Source of the DNA: a virus
IMG/VR virus record: IMGVR_UViG_3300036780_000084
Location: 1 to 40,716 of that record
Length of the DNA: 40,716 nucleotides
Strand: one strand, 5' to 3'
This document shows positions 17,249 through 23,271 of the stretch, in pieces. A model generated the notes under the pieces. That model was not told the origin of the DNA, made no database searches, and worked only from the letters and a program-made list of their open reading frames with translations. Each line of letters opens with the position of its first letter. Positions within the stretch are counted from its first letter, which is position 1. Both the position numbers and the translations under genes were made by a program.

Positions 17249-17706
17249 GCGGTATTGTACGCGCGCGATCGGCGGTGTGAGTCCACTTCTCCGTGTTTGC
17301 CACATCGCGGTTTTTCGGAAAATTTTTGGCCCCTTTCGCGCCTCCCCTCCCCGCGTTCGGCCGCCTCTTCTCCCCCGCCCCCACCCCGCCGCCTTACCAC
17401 CCACACGAATTCCACGCAGGCCTGAAAAACCCTGCGAGCGGAAGAATCAGGGGAGGTACCACCCTATTCCAGCGCGACCCTCCTTGGGGCGGCCCACCCG
17501 CCGGCCGGCCGTTTTGGGAAGCATTCTTTGTGTCCTACAAGGCACGGTTTCGCCCCTGAAAGGACGCTATGCCGCTAAAGTGCGGTTATGTTGGGAGCGA
17601 CTTTCGCCTGTTCCGCGTGGCTTTCCCGCAGTATTCCCGCGCGACTTCCGGCCGATCTGGAAAGCTTCCCGCGCGAGCTCAACGCGAGCCGAGTGTTTCG
17701 CGTCAA
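17249..17706. other. Stretch without a convincing gene
   Basis: About 460 bases between the tRNA-like element and the first weak gene candidate. It holds a C/T-rich run near 17338-17400. A 62-codon plus-strand frame starts at ATG 17569 behind AAAGGA, but it is rich in Arg/Ser/Pro and several overlapping frames are equally open. I see no tRNA, repeat array or mobile element here. Confidence 0.5.
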
Positions 17707-17973
17707 TCACATCGGCCGGTCAAATTTCTGCATTGCGTCGCGGGCGATGCGGGTTAGATCGACGGTGGAATTAAATACGCGGTAGTCAGTTCCGGTGAGG
17801 GTTGAATGGGTGGTGAATTGGAAGCTTAGGGGGTTATATGTTGCCGAGAGAGGCAAGGTGCTGATTCTAGGCGCGTTAGTGGAAGTGGTGCATTCGTAGC
17901 GTTCCAAGTGAATGTGTGCGGGCTCGATTGGCACGTTTGAGTCGATTCTGAGTTGCGCCCACCTTTTTCCCAT
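17707..17973 (-). CDS. Possible small protein, 88 aa (uncertain)
   Basis: Frame from ATG 17973 to a TGA at 17707. Residue use is plausible for a real protein (polar, with THSTLTGTDYRVFNSTVDLT and a final helix RIARDAMQKFDRPM), and local GC is lower than in neighbouring genes. There is no clear ribosome-binding site and no recognised domain. It lies divergent to the plus-strand island and could be its regulator, or a spurious frame. Confidence 0.3.
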   Translation of the reverse strand: MGKRWAQLRIDSNVPIEPAHIHLERYECTTSTNAPRISTLPLSATYNPLSFQFTTHSTLTGTDYRVFNSTVDLTRIARDAMQKFDRPM

Positions 17974-17995
17974 AGTTGCGAGCGATTCTCAATGT

Positions 17996-18015
17996 GTCTC
18001 ACCCGAATGTGAGAC
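17996..18015. promoter_or_regulatory. Perfect inverted repeat, operator candidate
   Basis: GTCTCAC-ccgaat-GTGAGAC is a perfect 7-bp dyad with a 6-base centre, followed a few bases later by a further half-site TTTGAGAC. It lies between the possible minus gene at 17973 and the plus-strand gene at 18128. Size and symmetry fit a dimeric repressor site; as RNA it could also form a hairpin. Confidence 0.45.
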
Positions 18016-18080
18016 TTTGAGACGGTTTGGGCCCGATCTAAAGGGGTTAGCTCGCGGCAACTCGATTGCAAGCTGTTCTG

Positions 18081-18120
18081 TGTCCGTGAGAGTCCAACTC
18101 TCAAGCGAAGCGGACAGGAG
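18081..18120 (+). promoter_or_regulatory. Structured leader next to the ribosome-binding site
   Basis: Two nested stems: TGTCCG (18081-18086) pairs with CGGACA (18111-18116), enclosing TGAGAG-tccaa-CTCTCA (18087-18103). GGAG (18117-18120), the ribosome-binding site of the gene at 18128, abuts the outer stem. Such an arrangement can modulate translation initiation; this is inferred from sequence only. Confidence 0.45.
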
Positions 18121-18127
18121 AAATCAA

Positions 18128-18499
18128 ATGGTTTATTACAAGGTGGGTGATCGCGTGGTACAGCGTTGCTTCGGTGACGCCCGACACGAGCGGACAGTCC
18201 GCGTCGCGTCGCGTTCGACTGACATTAAAAACGGACGGCCGGGTTTCGACGGCTACTTGGACAATGGCTGCTCCGTGTGGGGTTATGATGAAGACATTCA
18301 CTCGGTGCTAGGCCAATTTCGCGGGCTCGTTTCAGAGCGCGCGCGCGTGGTATCTGCCGAGTGTGACGAGCAACTCGCCACGCAATTCAACATTCCGGCC
18401 GTCTCCATCCTCACGCACCATGCTCTGAGACTCGGTATGACACGGGAACGCTTTGAACAAGTCCGCTCGCTAATCGAGCGGGAAACGCACGGGAATTAG
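18128..18499 (+). CDS. Unknown protein on plus-strand island, 123 aa
   Basis: Start ATG 18128 after GGAG at good spacing. The frame is open further upstream but without a ribosome-binding site. N-terminal half is beta-rich (VYYKVGDRVVQRCFGD; GFDGYLDNGCSVWGYDEDIH), perhaps an SH3-like fold. C-terminal half is helical (QFNIPAVSILTHHALRLGMT). It heads a three-gene plus-strand unit. Function not recognised. Confidence 0.65.
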   Translation: MVYYKVGDRVVQRCFGDARHERTVRVASRSTDIKNGRPGFDGYLDNGCSVWGYDEDIHSVLGQFRGLVSERARVVSAECDEQLATQFNIPAVSILTHHALRLGMTRERFEQVRSLIERETHGN

Positions 18500-18502
18500 G
18501 CC

Positions 18503-18595
18503 GTGTTTGACCTCTGGTTCTGGCTTTGGGTGTGCGCGTTTGCTGGGCTCGATCTCTTAGTCTGGCTTCGCGCGGAGAGGATGTGCTGGCAATGA
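18503..18595 (+). CDS. Membrane micro-protein, 30 aa
   Basis: GTG at 18503, three bases after the preceding stop, encodes a peptide rich in W, L, F and V (start FDLWFWLWVCAFAGLDLLVW) with a basic end LRAERMCW. It forms one transmembrane segment. Its TGA overlaps the next ATG (ATGA), as with other genes of this genome, which supports translation. Role unknown. Confidence 0.5.
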   Translation: MFDLWFWLWVCAFAGLDLLVWLRAERMCWQ

Positions 18596-18813
18596 CGACG
18601 TATACGGTTCTCAGGCAAGTGGACGCGTGGATTAACTACGAAGCGATGGTCGAAGCGGAGTCACCCGAAGAGGCAGCACAGATCGCTTCCGAAAAGGATA
18701 GTGAGCTCACTTGGACACAAAGCGATGATCCGCAACAATTCGATCACCGCGAATTCTACACGCTAGACGAAGAGGGTTCACCGATTGAGTCAACGAAAGT
18801 CGAAAGCTATTAG
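18592..18813 (+). CDS. Small acidic protein, 73 aa
   Basis: ATG 18592 overlaps the stop of the membrane micro-protein. Sequence MTTYTVLRQVDAWINYEAMV, then EAESPEEAAQIASEKDSELT. This matches a common small alpha/beta fold seen in phage and plasmid proteins with a VxAxSxEEAxxxA helix. Highly acidic, so it could mimic DNA or bind a host protein, but nothing is diagnostic. Confidence 0.65.
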   Translation: MTTYTVLRQVDAWINYEAMVEAESPEEAAQIASEKDSELTWTQSDDPQQFDHREFYTLDEEGSPIESTKVESY

Positions 18814-19099
18814 GGGTAGCGCGACGCCCGGAAGAGCGCGCAAACTCACAGGAGCACCAACCGCGTATCTGGTCGGAACGAGCGGCCGCGGCGCCCACGC
18901 CCGACTTTTCCCGCATGCCGACGGGCAACGTCCGCGAAGCTTTACAGGCGCTAGAAGTCGAATTGCTTTCCGTCTGATCTCCGCAGTCGATGCACTCCGC
19001 ATCCTGCGGAGCGTGCGGCTCGCAACCGCCACGGGCTGGGACGTTACGCCGGCCCTCCAAACTTCCCCGTGCGTCCGTGCGACGCGAACCCTCCCGGTT
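18814..19099. other. Convergent intergenic region with hairpin 18995-19011
   Basis: Lies between the plus-strand island and the end of the minus-strand early block. CTCCGCA-tcc-TGCGGAG (18995-19011) is a perfect 7-bp hairpin that could act in both directions as a terminator, although no T-run follows. Frames open through this segment are Arg/Ser-rich with no ribosome-binding site, and I regard them as spurious. Confidence 0.4.
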
Positions 19100-19375
19100 T
19101 TAATTTCGCGAGTGTTTGTCTGCGGCTTTCAAACGCATATTGAGGAGGTTGTGCGCGAGCATCTCTTCGGCGATGAGTAGACCTTGGTCTGCATGATTGA
19201 CGGAGTAAGCGCCGATGCACTCAAGCCCGGACAGGACAATATCGGCCTGACTGATCGCCTCGGGATGGTGCGTGCAAACCGTTCTCCAGCGGCCGTGGAT
19301 CCGGCACATGGTCAAGCGGTGGGGTTGGTCGGTGAACTCTTCGCCACACTGCGAGCATTTCCAGGGTGCTTCCAT
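19100..19375 (-). CDS. Small zinc-finger-like protein, 91 aa
   Basis: ATG 19375 after GGAAAGGA. The N-terminus has CSQCGEEF followed by HRLTMCRIHGRW and VCTHH, a C2H2/C4-type zinc site (C7, C10 and downstream C/H). The remainder is a helical domain (SQADIVLSGLECIGAYSVNH; GLLIAEEMLAHNLLNMRL). It overlaps the 3' end of the upstream gene by 64 bases and is the last gene of the early block. Function unknown. Confidence 0.6.
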   Translation of the reverse strand: MEAPWKCSQCGEEFTDQPHRLTMCRIHGRWRTVCTHHPEAISQADIVLSGLECIGAYSVNHADQGLLIAEEMLAHNLLNMRLKAADKHSRN

Positions 19376-19629
19376 CCGCCTGAATTCCTTTCCCGCGCAC
19401 GACGCTCGGCTTTGGTCTGACGCTTCCCGCGAGCGCGAAGGAGCGCGACGTAATGGGCTCGCTTCTCGGCCGAACCCTCAAACTCTGGCGGGACCGGCGC
19501 ATCCCTGGGCGCGGTAATTTTCGGCCGAAAGCCGACGGGATCGTCGCGCTGTGCGGCGGTGCTTCCCGGCAGGGCCCGTGCGATCTCTTCTTTGCTGGGC
19601 CCGTCGCGTTTGATCTTACGCGCTCTCAT
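19312..19629 (-). CDS. Basic small protein, 105 aa
   Basis: ATG 19629 overlaps the TAA of the preceding small gene (TAATG). Starts MRARKIKRDGPSKEEIARAL and ends in a strongly basic helix (RAHYVALLRARGKRQTKAER). Probably nucleic-acid binding. No known domain. Confidence 0.5.
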   Translation of the reverse strand: MRARKIKRDGPSKEEIARALPGSTAAQRDDPVGFRPKITAPRDAPVPPEFEGSAEKRAHYVALLRARGKRQTKAERRARERNSGGWKHPGNARSVAKSSPTNPTA

Positions 19630-19805
19630 TATCGCGGCGCCCGGGCCCGAAACATTCGCATGTATCTGCGGTTGTACTCCCGGCGGCGATGGGTCTGTTC
19701 CGCGCTCTGTCGACGCCACCGGCGGCGCCGGCTGATCCTGGAATAAATCGCGCGCATCACGGGACGAAGATCCGGGCACAGCCTGTTGAGTATTCGCTGA
19801 TTCAT
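19629..19805 (-). CDS. Very basic small protein, 58 aa
   Basis: ATG 19805 overlaps the TGA of the 53-residue gene (ATGA). The sequence begins MNQRILNRLCPDLRPVMRAI and continues with arginine clusters (RISRRRRWRRQ, RRREYNRRYMRMFRAR). It belongs to a chain of coupled small genes. Possibly binds nucleic acid; unproven. Confidence 0.5.
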   Translation of the reverse strand: MNQRILNRLCPDLRPVMRAIYSRISRRRRWRRQSAEQTHRRREYNRRYMRMFRARAPR

Positions 19806-19963
19806 TTCCGGCGCCGTTTGCGCTTGGATTTCTCGGGCGGCTTCGGCACCTGGTCCGCAATGACGTCCTTCCCGAAAATGCGGTCCCACGTCGACTGACT
19901 CACGCTGGTCATGGGCTGGAAGGTGGCCTTGCGGGCGCCGCCGGCCAAAAGATCTTTTCTCAT
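19802..19963 (-). CDS. Small protein, 53 aa
   Basis: ATG 19963; the ribosome-binding site AGGAG lies within a GAGCTC-cag-GAGCTC dyad just upstream, so initiation may be modulated by RNA structure. Product begins MRKDLLAGGARKATFQPMTS and ends in a lysine/arginine tail (KSKRKRRRK). Coupled to the next gene by stop/start overlap. Function unknown. Confidence 0.5.
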   Translation of the reverse strand: MRKDLLAGGARKATFQPMTSVSQSTWDRIFGKDVIADQVPKPPEKSKRKRRRK

Positions 19964-19985
19964 GCTCGAGCTCCTGGAGCTCCGC

Positions 19986-20025
19986 GCCGGCTTCCCCTTG
20001 GGTGGCAGGTCCGTGGGAAGCCGGC
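19986..20025 (-). terminator. Strong 11-bp hairpin between small genes
   Basis: GCCGGCTTCCC (arm 20025-20015 read on the minus strand) pairs perfectly with GGGAAGCCGGC (19996-19986) around an 18-base loop. It stands just after the stop of the Ig-like gene. No T-run follows, so termination or mRNA protection are both possible. Confidence 0.45.
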
Positions 20026-20040
20026 CTCAAACGCGGAGTG

Positions 20041-20631
20041 CTACTTCTTGACCGCGGCTCTTTGTTTTCCCGCGGCGGGTGTGGCAGTCGCGGCGGCCGT
20101 TGTTGCCGGCGACGCGCTGGTGGCTTGGTCGAGCATCTGGAAGCCGATACTCGTTGCCGGCGCCGGTGGCGGCGGTGGTGCGACGGCTGCTACCGTCACC
20201 TGTTCAGTCCCGCTGATTTGCACCGGCGGATCCCCAGGGTTGGCGCCGGGCGCGAGTCCTGTCGCGTCCAGGTTGAAGGTGGTTCCGGGATCGGACACGG
20301 GAGCTGAAACCAAAAATTGCGAGCCGGTCGTGTCTCCGGGGTTTGGTTGAATGACGATCTCGGGATCGTCGGCTGTAAGTTCCAGGTCGGCCGGCGAAGC
20401 AAAGATGCTTCCGGCTGGCAGCGGGACGAGCTGCACAAGGATGGGCGGCCCTCCAGCAACCAAAGCAAATGCGGATGTGGACATTCGGTTAGCCTCCAGG
20501 TCGACGAGCAAAAGCGATTTTGCGGGCCTCGGGTGCGATGCCAATAGCTGGTAGAGAAACTCCTCGAGCTCCGTGAAGAGCTCGTAGATGCGGTGAAAGT
20601 GCTGGGGCTTCTCGTGCGGCAGTACTGACAT
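20041..20631 (-). CDS. Ig-like/beta-sandwich protein with possible dual starts, 196 aa
   Basis: The long form starts at ATG 20631 (MSVLPHEKPQHFHRIYELF) behind GAGG. A second in-frame ATG at 20484 has a better site, GGAGG eight bases upstream, and would give a 147-residue protein starting MSTSAFALVAGGPP. Residues after this point resemble a bacterial Ig-like domain (DLELTADDPEIVIQPNPGD, FLVSAPVSDPGTTFNLDATG), followed by a proline-rich linker (APPPPPAPATS) and an alanine/threonine tail ending in KKs. The 49-residue N-terminal part is helical. Ig-like proteins in phages often decorate particles; the early location here makes that uncertain. Confidence 0.55.
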   Translation of the reverse strand: MSVLPHEKPQHFHRIYELFTELEEFLYQLLASHPRPAKSLLLVDLEANRMSTSAFALVAGGPPILVQLVPLPAGSIFASPADLELTADDPEIVIQPNPGDTTGSQFLVSAPVSDPGTTFNLDATGLAPGANPGDPPVQISGTEQVTVAAVAPPPPPAPATSIGFQMLDQATSASPATTAAATATPAAGKQRAAVKK

Positions 20632-20669
20632 TTTCGCGCCTCGCAGTCTGTTCGATTCTAAACGTCGAG

Positions 20670-21104
20670 TCAAGCAATGCCAGGATCCCCGGCGGTAATC
20701 GTTAGGATCGCGCGGGGTGTCGCGTCAAATCTCTTCTCCATCACGACGCTAACGACCTGGGCGTCATCTTTGAACACCGTGCCGGTGAGCGCGTCAAGTG
20801 CGCTCCGGAGAAGCTTGTCGAGATCCGGCTTGGTCATTTTGGCCAGGACGCTCTTGCGCAGACTCTTCGGCCGGTCGAAAAAAAAGGTACAGCTAACCGC
20901 GATGGGCTGGCCCGCAATAGGATCAAGTTTCCGGTCGGCCATCGCCTCGGCCGCGGCGCCGGCGATCTCCTGCTTCCACGGTTTGGTTTTCTTGTTGTCT
21001 GAGGTAATCACGGCGTGGCGCATGCCGGTTTTATAAAACGCCCGCATCGAGCCCTGCGGGACGGGCGTCCCGTAGATGATGAGCGAGAGACTGATGAGTT
21101 TCAC
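20670..21104 (-). CDS. rusA: RusA-like Holliday junction resolvase, 144 aa
   Basis: GTG start at 21104 overlaps the stop of the upstream gene (GTGA). It has the RusA core KPDLDKLLRSALDALTG (residues 92-108) and FKDDAQVV (111-118). D94, D96 and D113/D114 correspond to the catalytic aspartates. The N-terminal IIYGTPVPQGSMRAF and FFFDRPKS strands are also typical. It cuts four-way junctions during recombination-dependent replication or before packaging, probably partnering the RecT-like protein at 23689-24843. Confidence 0.92.
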   Translation of the reverse strand: MKLISLSLIIYGTPVPQGSMRAFYKTGMRHAVITSDNKKTKPWKQEIAGAAAEAMADRKLDPIAGQPIAVSCTFFFDRPKSLRKSVLAKMTKPDLDKLLRSALDALTGTVFKDDAQVVSVVMEKRFDATPRAILTITAGDPGIA

Positions 21105-21400
21105 TTCTTGGCCTCGCCGGCGGTTCTGGTCGCGGGATTGATCGCCGCGATCACTTCGGCCAGGTGAAAGCTGTCGTCGTCGGTGATCTCCTGCGAGAGA
21201 AGCACGTACTCGGAAACCTGCTTTTCCTCGCAGTCGACGAGCGCGTATTCCTCCTCGAATTTTACTTCTTTTTTGACGCTCCCCTGGTCGTAGCGATTGG
21301 TCGTCTCTTCGACGATGCCCGTCGGCGTTTTCTTCTTGAGAAGGTTCCGCTGCACCGTCACCATACGTTCGACTTTCTGCTTGATCGTTACCGTTATCAT
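21101..21400 (-). CDS. Unknown protein, 99 aa
   Basis: ATG 21400 (MITVTIKQKVERMVTVQRNL) follows GGAAGG. Beta-rich and charged, with a conserved-looking acidic stretch (KFEEEYALVDCEEKQVSEYV). It overlaps the zinc-ribbon gene upstream and RusA downstream. No known domain. Confidence 0.6.
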   Translation of the reverse strand: MITVTIKQKVERMVTVQRNLLKKKTPTGIVEETTNRYDQGSVKKEVKFEEEYALVDCEEKQVSEYVLLSQEITDDDSFHLAEVIAAINPATRTAGEAKK

Positions 21401-21639
21401 ACGTACACCTTCCTTCCCAAAAGTTCCGGGTGCGTCCGCGCGAGTGATGCGTTGCACAGATCACAGAACCAGGTCTGCAAATAGGGCCCGCTATTGTTCC
21501 CTTGCCTCATCTCGGCGCCGCAGAACGGGCACCTAACTTGGAGAGCCCGCAACGTGCCAGTGCCCACGCCCGCATTGGAAGATCGCCCCAGGCCGGCCGA
21601 GTTGCTTGGCGGTGCTGTCGGCGATTTCTTTCGAGACAT
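21397..21639 (-). CDS. Zinc-ribbon protein, up to 80 aa (start uncertain)
   Basis: The core is RCPFCGAEMRQ and WFCDLCNASL, a CxxC...CxxC zinc ribbon. ATG 21639 follows GAGGGAAG, but the first 34 residues are low-complexity (SPTAPPSNSAGLG) and overlap another zinc gene in a different frame. A TTG at 21552 would give a shorter protein starting just before the ribbon. The stop overlaps the next ATG. Confidence 0.55.
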   Translation of the reverse strand: MSRKKSPTAPPSNSAGLGRSSNAGVGTGTLRALQVRCPFCGAEMRQGNNSGPYLQTWFCDLCNASLARTHPELLGRKVYV

Positions 21640-21769
21640 AAATGCTTCCCTCGCACCGTCTTTGCCGGTTTTCCATCTTTTCCACAGGTTTTTCCACAGG
21701 CGGCCCGTCGTGCGCTTTGTGGCGTTTCAGGGACTTACGGGGCTTTTCCACATGACGACGTGATTTCAA
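21533..21769 (-). CDS. Small zinc-binding protein with basic N-terminus, about 78 aa
   Basis: Read from a TTG at 21769 behind a GGGGAGGGGG tract, or from ATG 21676 for a 47-residue form. The C-terminal part RRCEGSIYVSKEIADSTA plus FQCGRGHWHVAG resembles small phage zinc fingers of the pattern C...YxS...A...C..C/G.WH. The N-terminal part is lysine-rich and contains a PVEKPVEK repeat whose codons form the DnaA-box-like sequences. It overlaps the zinc-ribbon gene by more than 100 bases, unusual for this genome. Confidence 0.45.
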   Translation of the reverse strand: MKSRRHVEKPRKSLKRHKAHDGPPVEKPVEKMENRQRRCEGSIYVSKEIADSTAKQLGRPGAIFQCGRGHWHVAGSPS

Positions 21770-21849
21770 CAATCCCCCTCCCCTTGCCTCTCCTTTTCCT
21801 CCCCCCTTACGATCCCCCCGCTTTTTCCTCTCCATTCCCTTCCCCCTTG
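21678..21849. other. Candidate replication origin: three DnaA-box-like sites and a purine tract
   Basis: TTTTCCACA occurs at 21678-21686, 21690-21698 and 21744-21752. All match the relaxed DnaA box TTWTNCACA in the same orientation. Next to them (21773-21849) the plus strand is almost pure C/T; the minus strand has G-runs (GGGGGG twice, GGGG, GGGGG) able to form a quadruplex. The boxes lie in a coding region, so they could be partly a codon effect. With no phage replicase visible, a host-DnaA origin is a reasonable hypothesis. Confidence 0.3.
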
Positions 21850-22094
21850 TCGACGACGGCGGCGGGCGGCATCTTCGTCGTCGGAAATATCCCACTGATG
21901 CGCGTCGCGAAATGATGGCCGATGCTGCTCGCCTGACGGAAGTCGCTCCAATCGGGCGGCAGGAAATTCGCGTACTGGTAGACGGCGCCTTCGGTCTGGC
22001 CCTTACGCGGGTGGAATTCGATCTCGAGAATCTGGAGCTCGGCGTCGTAGCCGATTGTGCGAATCACCCTGCTTTGGACATCGTCGCGTTGCAT
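21807..22094 (-). CDS. KTSC-domain protein, 95 aa
   Basis: ATG 22094 after AGGAG. Residues 8-65 match the KTSC pattern: SRVIRTIGYDAELQILEIEF, then VYQYANFLPPDWSDFRQASS and IGHHFATRI (S...I..igYd...L.v.F...Y.Y..vp...f..A.S.G..f...I). The C-terminus is glycine/glutamate-rich. KTSC proteins are small nucleic-acid-associated proteins, some fused to lysyl-tRNA synthetases. A second one is at 32204-32440 on the other strand. The segment 22095-22272 upstream has an open frame but no start codon. Confidence 0.75.
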   Translation of the reverse strand: MQRDDVQSRVIRTIGYDAELQILEIEFHPRKGQTEGAVYQYANFLPPDWSDFRQASSIGHHFATRISGIFPTTKMPPAAVVDKGEGNGEEKAGGS

Positions 22095-22272
22095 CTATCT
22101 CCTTTTTTCGGCCGCACGCCAAGAGGCACCCGGAAAGCACGTCGCCTCTTCTCGGGGCGAATAGGCGCGGCCGAGTCGTGTTGCCTCGGCGTCGAACGCC
22201 TTTCCGCTTTCGCTATCGCCCTGTAGTCGTCGGCCCTTGCCGGCAGACTCCCGGCGGGCGGCCTTTTTTGGG

Positions 22273-22668
22273 TTATGCCTGGCCTTGCTCGGAATCGCCG
22301 CCGGGCGCGTCGGCTTCGTCGTCTTTGGTTTCGACGTTCTTCCCGCCCTTCGAGATCCGCACTTTGACCTTTTCCTTTTCGGTCAGCACGGCGATAAACA
22401 CGCCGCCGTGGTGGTAGGTCGTTTTGTGGTTTTTGTGCATGGCGTTGAGTAGGGCGTTTTTGAGCTCGACTTCCTCTTTGCCGATCGCCTGGCGCTGGTC
22501 CCGCTTCTCGGCGTACTCTTCGGCCAGTCCCTCGAGCTCCTGGATGGCTGCATCCTCGGTGCCCGGTAGTCTGGCTTGCTTCGGCTTCCGCACGGGTTTA
22601 GTGAAGTCGGCTGCGGGATCCAGCTTGTTCGTTTTGCGCCGTGCGGTTTTCGTCTCTCTTCGAGGCAT
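22273..22668 (-). CDS. Charged helical protein, 131 aa
   Basis: ATG 22668 follows AGGAG. Starts MPRRETKTARRKTNKLDPAA and has a helical stretch (ELEGLAEEYAEKRDQRQAIG) followed by LNAMHKNHKTTYHHGGVFIA and KVRISKGG. This layout is seen in many phage early proteins of unknown role near recombination genes. The C-terminus is acidic and glycine-rich. Confidence 0.6.
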   Translation of the reverse strand: MPRRETKTARRKTNKLDPAADFTKPVRKPKQARLPGTEDAAIQELEGLAEEYAEKRDQRQAIGKEEVELKNALLNAMHKNHKTTYHHGGVFIAVLTEKEKVKVRISKGGKNVETKDDEADAPGGDSEQGQA

Positions 22669-22704
22669 CTTTCTCCTTTCGTGAGTTGGACTGATTTTAG
22701 AACC

Positions 22705-22747
22705 GTCCCCTTGCATGTGCCGTTCATCGAAGTCATGCCAAGGGGAC
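22705..22747. promoter_or_regulatory. Long bulged hairpin (9 + 4 bp)
   Basis: GTCCCCTTG (22705-22713) pairs with CAAGGGGAC (22739-22747); adjacent CATG (22714-22717) pairs with CATG (22734-22737) with one bulged base, leaving a 16-base loop. It lies in the 116-base gap between two early genes. No T-run follows on either strand, so a regulatory or processing structure is as likely as termination. Confidence 0.45.
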
Positions 22748-22784
22748 CGTAATCCCTCTAGGTTATCGGACACACAACAAACTC

Positions 22785-23144
22785 TCACTTCACCATTCCC
22801 TCGAGTCGCTCAATTTCAGCGATTCGCCGACCGAGCCTGTAACCCAGGTAGAGAGTCTCCACGTGCTGGGAGAAAATTGTCGTCGTGCGTATGGATTCTA
22901 TGAACCTCTTGCCGATGGTATCGGAGTCCCTGGCCCGCTTGGCCTCTTCGATCTTCTCGCCGAGCTCCAGCTCGGACGCCATGAGCATGATGAGTGAAAG
23001 CACAACCTCGCGAGTGAAGGGTTCGGACTCACTAATCACCTTGCAGAAGTCGGGATAGTCGGGCCCGTTCGGAATCCCGAAGTGAGATCCCGCGTATCGC
23101 TTCACCTGTTCCCATACCTCGTCGAAAAGTTTTACGTCGAGCAT
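22785..23144 (-). CDS. Unknown helical protein, 119 aa
   Basis: ATG 23144 follows GAGGGGAA. Mostly helical (FDEVWEQVKRYAGSHFGIPN; ASELELGEKIEEAKRARDSD; RLGRRIAEIERLEGMVK). No catalytic motif. Comes after a membrane micro-protein gene in the early block. Confidence 0.65.
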   Translation of the reverse strand: MLDVKLFDEVWEQVKRYAGSHFGIPNGPDYPDFCKVISESEPFTREVVLSLIMLMASELELGEKIEEAKRARDSDTIGKRFIESIRTTTIFSQHVETLYLGYRLGRRIAEIERLEGMVK

Positions 23145-23157
23145 TTGTTCCCCTCTC

Positions 23158-23271
23158 TCATCGGACGGCCCACCGAAACAGCATAATCGCCACTTTCAGG
23201 CATAGCGCACAGCACACGAGGGCGAATACCGCGGTGAACATACAACCTACGATGTCTTCCAAATCGGGCAT
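23158..23271 (-). CDS. Membrane micro-protein, 37 aa
   Basis: ATG 23271 overlaps the TGA of the upstream gene (TGATG). The peptide begins MPDLEDIVGCMFTAVFALVC, continues with CALCLKVAIML and ends in FRWAVR, giving one transmembrane helix with an acidic N-terminal and basic C-terminal flank (inside-positive). Its stop is 13 bases before the next start. Stop/start coupling supports it being real. Role unknown. Confidence 0.55.
   Translation of the reverse strand: MPDLEDIVGCMFTAVFALVCCALCLKVAIMLFRWAVR

Noticed and set aside
18707-19180. Frames on both strands between the plus-strand island and the early block
   Set aside because: Arg/Ser-rich, overlapping, no ribosome-binding sites; treated as intergenic.
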